From positions 1 through 19,322 of the forward strand of contig PMKA01000311.1 of the NCBI GenBank assembly GCA_003157575.1: DNA of 19,322 nucleotides. The letters run 5' to 3'. The translations under genes and the position numbers were made by a program. Below the pieces are notes generated by a model. The model saw nothing but the letters and a program-made list of their open reading frames with translations. It was not told where the DNA came from and made no database searches. This document shows, in pieces, positions 15,501-19,322 of the stretch; within the stretch, counting starts at the first letter, position 1, and each line of letters starts with the position of its first letter. This stretch comes from Opitutia bacterium. Lineage in GTDB: Bacteria; Verrucomicrobiota; Verrucomicrobiia; Opitutales; Opitutaceae.

Positions 15501-17213
15501 TCATCCTGAAGCACTGGGATTGCCGCCTTCATCCGGGGTCCTGGCCCCGGTCCGCAGGGTGAGCCATCCCAGCGCGGCCAGCGCCGCGCAGACCGCGACA
15601 AACCAGTCGCCGTGTTCGACGTAGAAGCTCCGGCGTCCGATCCAGCGCACATCGCGGGAAACGCCGATCGTGGCCTGGCCCTCGAAATAGACAGTTGCGC
15701 CGGCAATCCCCGGCCTTGTGTGGATCATTCCGTCCGCGTCGCGCGTGAGCACGTTGCGGATCGAGCCGAATTCGTCGATCCATCCGCTCCAGCCGTTGTT
15801 GCCGCAGCGCAGGACGGGCCGGCGTGTCTCGACGGCGCGGAGCACGGAATGCGCAGCATGCTGGTAGGCCGCGCCGCCCTCGCCATACCAGGCGTCGTTG
15901 GTCGCCACAAAAAGGATGTCGGCGCCATCGCGCACATCGGCGCAGGCAAGTGCGGGAAAGATGTCCTCGAAACAAATGAGGGGACCGATGGCCAGCGATT
16001 CCTTGTGCACCGGGACCAGCAGCGGGGCGGCCGTCCGGCCACGCGCAAAATCGTCGCCTATCGGCACGAACTTGTTCAGCCAGCCGAGCACGGGCCGCAG
16101 CGGAACATATTCGCCGAAGGGCACGAGATGCCGCTTGGAATAATACGCGGTCTGAAGGCCCAGATCGGGCGCCACAACGAACATTCCGTTGTACCAGGCC
16201 TCATCGGATTTTCCCGGGCTCTCGATCGCGATCGACCCGAGGACCAGCGGAGCCTTTGCGCGGGCCACAAGCGACTCGACCCATTCGCGAATCCGGTCGT
16301 CGCCGCGGACCGCCCACGGTGTGCACGCTTCCGGCCAGAGGATGAGATCGGGTTCGTTCATCGCCGCAAGCAGCGTGACTTTCTCCAGCGTTTCGAAGAT
16401 CGCCCCGCTCTTTGTCGGATCCCATTTCACATCCTGGGGAATCGCGGGCTGCACGAAGGCGACCCGGGCCGCCGGCAGCGAGAAGCGCGCGCGGTTGAAC
16501 GTCTCCTGCACCTGCACGCTGACGCACACCATCAACAGGAACAGGGCGAAAAGAAATTCAGGGCGTCGCAGCCGCCAGCCCGTCTGGCGGTCGTGGAAAA
16601 GGCTGTGGGCCACGGCGGCGAATCCGATGTTCACCGCGACGAGCACGAACGAGACGCCGCCCGCGCCCGTGAACGCCGCGATCTGAAGCACGCTTGTGCG
16701 CTGCCACTGGCTCGCCGCGAGCGGCAGCCACGGGAATCCGCCGAGCAGCCAGGTCCGCGTCCACTCGACGATCACCCACCCCGCCGCGAGCGCCGCCAGC
16801 CCCAGCAGACGCGTGGCAGCGGGCCGGCCGGTCATCCGCGGCATCGTCCACCACGCCGCCAGATACCACACGCCCACCCACGCGCCGACGACCGGGCCGA
16901 CGAGAAAAAGGCCGGCCCACGTGACCGGATGCAGCCACCACAGGATGGCGGTCCACGCCGCCGCCTGCGCCGCAAACAGCGTGCATGCGAACCGCCGGAA
17001 CGGGGGACGTCGGTAGGCCCACAACAGCGCCGGCACGGCAAACGCATAGGCGCATTGCGGAGCGTTGTAAGGCGGGAACGAGAGCACCGTGAGCACGGCG
17101 GTCAACACGCCGACGCTCACCGCCCACACCAAGTCGGAATGCCGCCTCCACCACGGCGGCGGCACATCGTAGGGATCGGGGGCGGAGGAGGTCACTTCAG
17201 GGTTCGTGGGCAC
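15501..17213 (-). CDS. lnt: Apolipoprotein N-acyltransferase
   Basis: A 570-residue inner-membrane enzyme that adds the third acyl chain to the N-terminal cysteine of lipoproteins. About the first 245 residues hold multiple transmembrane segments. A nitrilase-like periplasmic domain follows (RVAFVQPAIPQDVKWDP, from about 250), and a last hydrophobic helix (FVAVCAALAALGWLTL) is near the end. The catalytic triad is intact: E295 in LWPEACTPW, K360 in YYSKRHLVPFGEYVP and C414 in ICFEDIFP, equivalent to E267/K335/C387 of E. coli. The start is uncertain: a GTG at 17213 gives MPTNPEVTSSAPDPYD, and no ATG is available before the first membrane segment. A REP element lies 10 bases upstream of this GTG. 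In many bacteria lnt neighbours ybeX; here it lies beyond the RAYT gene from secA. Confidence 0.95.
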   Translation of the reverse strand: MPTNPEVTSSAPDPYDVPPPWWRRHSDLVWAVSVGVLTAVLTVLSFPPYNAPQCAYAFAVPALLWAYRRPPFRRFACTLFAAQAAAWTAILWWLHPVTWAGLFLVGPVVGAWVGVWYLAAWWTMPRMTGRPAATRLLGLAALAAGWVIVEWTRTWLLGGFPWLPLAASQWQRTSVLQIAAFTGAGGVSFVLVAVNIGFAAVAHSLFHDRQTGWRLRRPEFLFALFLLMVCVSVQVQETFNRARFSLPAARVAFVQPAIPQDVKWDPTKSGAIFETLEKVTLLAAMNEPDLILWPEACTPWAVRGDDRIREWVESLVARAKAPLVLGSIAIESPGKSDEAWYNGMFVVAPDLGLQTAYYSKRHLVPFGEYVPLRPVLGWLNKFVPIGDDFARGRTAAPLLVPVHKESLAIGPLICFEDIFPALACADVRDGADILFVATNDAWYGEGGAAYQHAAHSVLRAVETRRPVLRCGNNGWSGWIDEFGSIRNVLTRDADGMIHTRPGIAGATVYFEGQATIGVSRDVRWIGRRSFYVEHGDWFVAVCAALAALGWLTLRTGARTPDEGGNPSASG

Positions 17214-17223
17214 GTTCGCGGTT

Positions 17224-17246
17224 TGTAGGAGCCTGCTCGCAGGCGA
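17224..17246 (+). repeat. REP element, copy 1
   Basis: GTAG precedes the stem GCCTGC-TC-GCAGGC. It is followed by ATTCTGTGTCT, making a 33-base unit directly joined to copy 2. It lies 10 bases upstream of the lnt start codon. Confidence 0.9.
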
Positions 17247-17256
17247 TTCTGTGTCT

Positions 17257-17279
17257 TGTAGGAGCCTGTTTACAGGCGA
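17257..17279 (+). repeat. REP element, copy 2
   Basis: GTAG plus stem GCCTGT-TT-ACAGGC. Relative to copy 1, the terminal C:G pair of the stem is replaced by T:A on both arms, so pairing is preserved. It starts exactly 33 bases after copy 1. Confidence 0.9.
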
Positions 17280-17288
17280 ATGGAAGGA

Positions 17289-17311
17289 TCGCTTGCAAGC
17301 AAGCTCCTACA
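17289..17311 (-). repeat. REP element, copy 3 (inverted)
   Basis: It lies on the minus strand, with GTAG then GCTTGC-TT-GCAAGC. Here the third stem pair is T:A instead of C:G, again changed on both arms. Together with copies 1 and 2 it forms a head-to-tail and inverted cluster. Confidence 0.9.
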
Positions 17312-17345
17312 ACTCGCGTTGAATTCGGAGCCAGGATTCCGATCG

Positions 17346-17368
17346 TGTAGGAGCCTGCTTGCAGGCGA
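17346..17368 (+). repeat. REP element, copy 4
   Basis: GTAG plus GCCTGC-TT-GCAGGC, the apparent consensus form. It lies 25 bases beyond the stop codon of the RAYT gene. Confidence 0.9.
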
Positions 17369-17393
17369 AAATATGCCTCCGGCAGCCGGACGC

Positions 17394-17912
17394 CTACCCG
17401 GCAAGCCACTCCGGCGGCGGACGATCCTGATCGAGGTAGCTATGGAACCATTCCCAATCCTGCGGCCTGCAATAGAACCAAGGCCAGCGATCCATGCGCC
17501 TCGCAAGGTGAGCCCTGTATGGATTGAGATAGATGTAGAGGAAAACATCGAGAGCATCGTCTGACGCACGAAGGCGATGATCGAAGAAGTCGCGTTCCCA
17601 ATCGATCCTTTCAGCACGTAGACCCTCTGACGTCTTGGCCTTGAGACGTTGAATCGATCGACCGAGCGGGAGTCGCTCCCCGAGAATCGCCAAAACGTGA
17701 ATATGGTCCGGCATGATCCCGACACAGCGCAGTATCCACGTTCCATCGCGATCCATGGCCTTCAGCTCAAGCATGACGGCCTCGCCAACTTCCGTGGTTG
17801 TGAGGCCCACTCGTCGGCCATCGGTGCAGACCGTCAGAAAATACTCCGCTCCCGGCGCCGAGATCCGTCCGCGGCGGAGAGAAGCTCGACCTTTTGCCGG
17901 ATTCATGGTCAT
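17394..17912 (-). CDS. REP-associated tyrosine transposase (RAYT, Y1/HUH family)
   Basis: A 172-residue single-domain protein, close to the usual RAYT size. The HUH metal-binding motif is PDHIHVL with H70 and H72. The tyrosine helix is FLYIYLNPYRAHL (124-136), matching the family pattern Y-I-x-x-N-P-x-R-A, so Y126 is the likely nucleophile (Y128 is an alternative). The opening (RRGRISAPGAEYFLTVCTDG) is the typical beta-strand start. Such enzymes nick single-stranded DNA at a GTRG tetranucleotide beside a REP hairpin and are thought to spread REPs. The gene is flanked by four REPs on its 3' side and six on its 5' side, all with GTAG, a strong sign that enzyme and repeats match. It looks intact and is visibly less GC-rich than its neighbours, consistent with horizontal gain. 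ATG at 17912 (or 17906); a REP hairpin sits 5 bases upstream. Confidence 0.94.
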   Translation of the reverse strand: MTMNPAKGRASLRRGRISAPGAEYFLTVCTDGRRVGLTTTEVGEAVMLELKAMDRDGTWILRCVGIMPDHIHVLAILGERLPLGRSIQRLKAKTSEGLRAERIDWERDFFDHRLRASDDALDVFLYIYLNPYRAHLARRMDRWPWFYCRPQDWEWFHSYLDQDRPPPEWLAG

Positions 17913-17917
17913 CGAGC

Positions 17918-17940
17918 TGTAGGAGCCTGCTTGCGGGCGA
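17918..17940 (+). repeat. REP element, copy 5 at the RAYT start
   Basis: GTAG plus GCCTGC-TT-GCGGGC; the stem keeps pairing through one T:G wobble. It ends five bases from the RAYT ATG, in the untranslated leader if transcription begins upstream, where a hairpin could affect ribosome access. Confidence 0.88.
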
Positions 17941-18013
17941 AAATACTACAAGTACGTAATTTCCCCTAACGCGCTTTTCGCGGACACTACACACGAAGGG
18001 ATCGAGCCCCGGA

Positions 18014-18036
18014 TCGCTTGCGAGCAAGCTCCTACA
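18014..18036 (-). repeat. REP element, copy 6 (inverted)
   Basis: On the minus strand, GTAG plus GCTTGC-TC-GCAAGC. It shares with inverted copy 3 the T:A third stem pair and the plus-strand flank GGATCGCTTGC, so the two form a sub-class. Confidence 0.9.
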
Positions 18037-18065
18037 ATGCGGATCGCAATGCGGGGAGTCCGGCC

Positions 18066-18088
18066 TGTAGGAGCCTGTTTACAGGCGA
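18066..18088 (+). repeat. REP element, copy 7
   Basis: GTAG plus GCCTGT-TT-ACAGGC, identical in stem to copies 2, 8 and 9. It is the first of three direct repeats at 33-base spacing; its spacer is ATTCTGATTC. Confidence 0.9.
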
Positions 18089-18098
18089 TTCTGATTCT

Positions 18099-18121
18099 TG
18101 TAGGAGCCTGTTTACAGGCGA
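18099..18121 (+). repeat. REP element, copy 8
   Basis: GTAG plus GCCTGT-TT-ACAGGC. The spacer to copy 9 begins ATTCTGTGTC, the same as the spacer between copies 1 and 2 more than 800 bases away. Confidence 0.9.
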
Positions 18122-18131
18122 TTCTGTGTCT

Positions 18132-18154
18132 TGTAGGAGCCTGTTTACAGGCGA
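18132..18154 (+). repeat. REP element, copy 9
   Basis: GTAG plus GCCTGT-TT-ACAGGC, the third direct copy at 33-base spacing. It is followed nine bases later by an inverted copy, making a paired REP (BIME-like) unit. Confidence 0.9.
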
Positions 18155-18162
18155 AAATGACA

Positions 18163-18185
18163 TCGCCTGCAAGCAGGCTCCTACA
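18163..18185 (-). repeat. REP element, copy 10 (inverted)
   Basis: On the minus strand, GTAG plus GCCTGC-TT-GCAGGC, the consensus stem. It faces copy 9 across eight bases and is the outermost REP on the secA side. Confidence 0.9.
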
Positions 18186-18199
18186 GGGTCTCCGAAGAA

Positions 18200-18230
18200 C
18201 CGGCGGCGGTCGGTGGGTTCCCGCCGCCGG
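18200..18230 (-). terminator. secA: Strong hairpin after secA
   Basis: CCGGCGGCGG (18200-18209) pairs perfectly with CCGCCGCCGG (18221-18230) around an 11-base loop. It starts five bases past the secA stop. The RNA after the stem is only modestly U-rich (GTTCTTCGG as DNA), so it may end transcription imperfectly or protect the 3' end. It is not part of the REP family. Confidence 0.55.
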
Positions 18231-18235
18231 GGAGT

Positions 18236-19322
18236 TCACTTTCCGTGGCACTGCTTGTACTTCTTGCCGCTGCCGCAGGGACACGGATCGTTGCGGCCGA
18301 CCTTCGGGGCCTCGCGGCGGACGGTGACGCGCGGCAGCTGGATCTCGGGCTCGGCTGACGCCGGCCCCTGCCCGCCCTCGCCTTCCGCCTGGGGAATCTC
18401 ACCCCCGCCGTCCCGGCGGGGCGTCGCGCCGGGTGCGGCCGCCGGCGCAGGCCGCGGCGCCGCGGCTCCACCTCCGACGGGCGCCGCCGTCTCCGGCCCC
18501 TGCAGGCGCGCGCTGCGCGAGAGGATCGACAGCATGTTCTCGAACGCCTGCAGATTCGTGGTCGACCGGAAGAGCCCGGTGCAGATCTGGAGGCGCACAT
18601 TGTTCATCAGCTCCTCGAAAAAGCGATAGGCCTCGCCTTTGTACTCCTGCAGCGGGTCCTTCTGCCCGTAACTCCTCAGGCCGATCGAGCGGCGCAACTC
18701 TTCCATCTCGGTGAGGTGCTCCTGCCAGTGGTGGTCGATGGCGTTGATGACCACGTACCGTTCCAGCCCGGCAAGCGCCTCCGCAACCTCAACCGACTCC
18801 TTGACGGAATACGCCTTCTTGATCCGCTCCGACAGGAGCGCGAGCGCCGCCTTGCCGTCCTTCCCGTCGAATTCGGCGATCTTGAGGGCGATGGGAAAGT
18901 GCGAGTTCACCCAGCCGACCAGGCTCTCAACCGCGGCGGGCACGGGACCCGTCTTTGTGTCAAAGCCGGCGGCCTCGAGGCGCTCCGCAATCTCCTCCTC
19001 GACCATGTCGAAAATGATGTCCTTCGGCCGCTCGCTGTGGATCGCTCCGTTGCGGATCCCGTAGATGACCTCGCGCTGCTTGTTGAGGACGTCGTCGTAC
19101 TGCAGCAGCCGCTTGCGGATGGCGAAATTCTGCTGCTCGACCTTTTTCTGGGCGCTCTCGATCGAGCGGTTGAGCCATGGATGCTCCAGCTCCTCGCCCT
19201 CTTTCATCGAGCCCTCCATCAGCCGGGAGGCGATGTTGCCCTGGAGAAAGATGCGCAGCAACTCGTCCTCGAGCGAGAGGAAGAACTTGCTAAGGCCCGG
19301 GTCGCCCTGGCGCGCGCAACGG
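18236..19322 (-). CDS. secA: Preprotein translocase ATPase SecA, C-terminal part (truncated by window edge)
   Basis: The last 361 residues of SecA, the ATPase motor that drives unfolded proteins through SecYEG; the 5' part lies beyond the window. The visible start reads [20 protein letters not shown] then LLRIF, the end of the second nucleotide-binding fold and start of the helical region. In E. coli this stretch reads GRSGRQGDPGSSRFYLS; here S/G are replaced by C/A. The helical wing/scaffold region follows ([20 protein letters not shown] then [13 protein letters not shown]), with [20 protein letters not shown] and [15 protein letters not shown] Gly/Ala/Pro-rich linker of about 60 residues precedes the zinc-binding tail [18 protein letters not shown], the site that binds SecB/ribosome in other bacteria. 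It is followed by a strong hairpin and the REP cluster. Confidence 0.97.
   Translation of the reverse strand, partial: RCARQGDPGLSKFFLSLEDELLRIFLQGNIASRLMEGSMKEGEELEHPWLNRSIESAQKKVEQQNFAIRKRLLQYDDVLNKQREVIYGIRNGAIHSERPKDIIFDMVEEEIAERLEAAGFDTKTGPVPAAVESLVGWVNSHFPIALKIAEFDGKDGKAALALLSERIKKAYSVKESVEVAEALAGLERYVVINAIDHHWQEHLTEMEELRRSIGLRSYGQKDPLQEYKGEAYRFFEELMNNVRLQICTGLFRSTTNLQAFENMLSILSRSARLQGPETAAPVGGGAAAPRPAPAAAPGATPRRDGGGEIPQAEGEGGQGPASAEPEIQLPRVTVRREAPKVGRNDPCPCGSGKKYKQCHGK

Noticed and set aside
15612..17228. Plus-strand ORF (538 residues) opposite lnt
   Set aside because: Arg/His/Gly-rich antisense reading of lnt, whose catalytic triad and membrane segments are intact.
17394..17912. RAYT as an IS200/IS605 insertion sequence with tnpB
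   Set aside because: No tnpB-like gene or IS605 end structure is present, and the YIxxNPxRA signature and surrounding REPs fit RAYT.
17767..18027. Minus-strand ORF of 86 residues overlapping the RAYT start
   Set aside because: It reads through two REPs (FSPASRLLQ) and shares bases with RAYT in another frame, so it is a shadow.
17224..18185. CRISPR array (short palindromic repeats at regular 33-base steps)
   Set aside because: The spacers are only about 10 bases and nearly identical, copies occur in both orientations, no cas genes are present, and a RAYT gene lies inside. REP/RAYT explains everything.
18018..18629. Plus-strand ORF with repeated peptide CRSLFTGDS
   Set aside because: The peptide repeat is simply the REP DNA read in one frame; the rest is antisense to secA. 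No family features.

Overview
The window is GC-rich and densely coded, with ordinary housekeeping genes (def, lnt, the 3' part of secA) set among lineage-specific envelope proteins. The DUF6600-type Trp/Tyr-rich protein, the weak or absent Shine-Dalgarno signals, a SecA DEAD-domain end reading RCARQGDPG, and the overall gene style suggest Verrucomicrobiota, possibly Opitutaceae. This placement is inference; no rRNA or other taxonomic marker is present.

Layout. (1) 13-4233 (+): a secreted two-half M16 metallopeptidase with a 480-residue N-terminal extension. (2) 4424-6064 (+): an exported DUF6600-like protein with a Pro/Gln-rich tail. It converges on a minus-strand cluster, with two inverted repeats in the gap. 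(3) 10133-6196 (-): def (peptide deformylase), an SMP-30/gluconolactonase-like protein and a SNF2-family helicase, closely spaced and probably co-transcribed. (4) 10208-13320 (+): divergent from def, two genes overlapping by 4 bases. One encodes a multi-pass membrane protein of unknown family. The other encodes a membrane-anchored coiled-coil protein with a globular end that resembles a catalytically dead trypsin-like domain. (5) 13515-14531 (+): an exported protein with one Sel1-like repeat and a coiled coil. (6) 14708-15394 (+): a membrane protein resembling the eukaryotic Mpv17/PMP22 family. (7) 17213-15501 (-): lnt, apolipoprotein N-acyltransferase. (8) 17224-18185: ten REP elements around a RAYT gene (17912-17394, -). 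(9) 19322-18236 (-): the C-terminal 361 residues of SecA, cut by the window edge, followed by a strong hairpin.

The most interesting locus is the REP/RAYT region between secA and lnt. Ten copies of a GTAG-plus-hairpin element, in both orientations, surround a single-tyrosine HUH transposase. Several stem changes are compensated on the opposite arm. Four copies share a 33-base periodicity, and one copy sits just upstream of the start codon of both RAYT and lnt. Also worth following are the unknown two-gene membrane/coiled-coil module, the M16 protease extension that looks like a decayed gluzincin peptidase, and the bacterial Mpv17-like protein.

The genes do not form one pathway. A common theme is the cell envelope and protein export: SecA, Lnt, an exported protease and several exported coiled-coil or Trp/Tyr-rich proteins.
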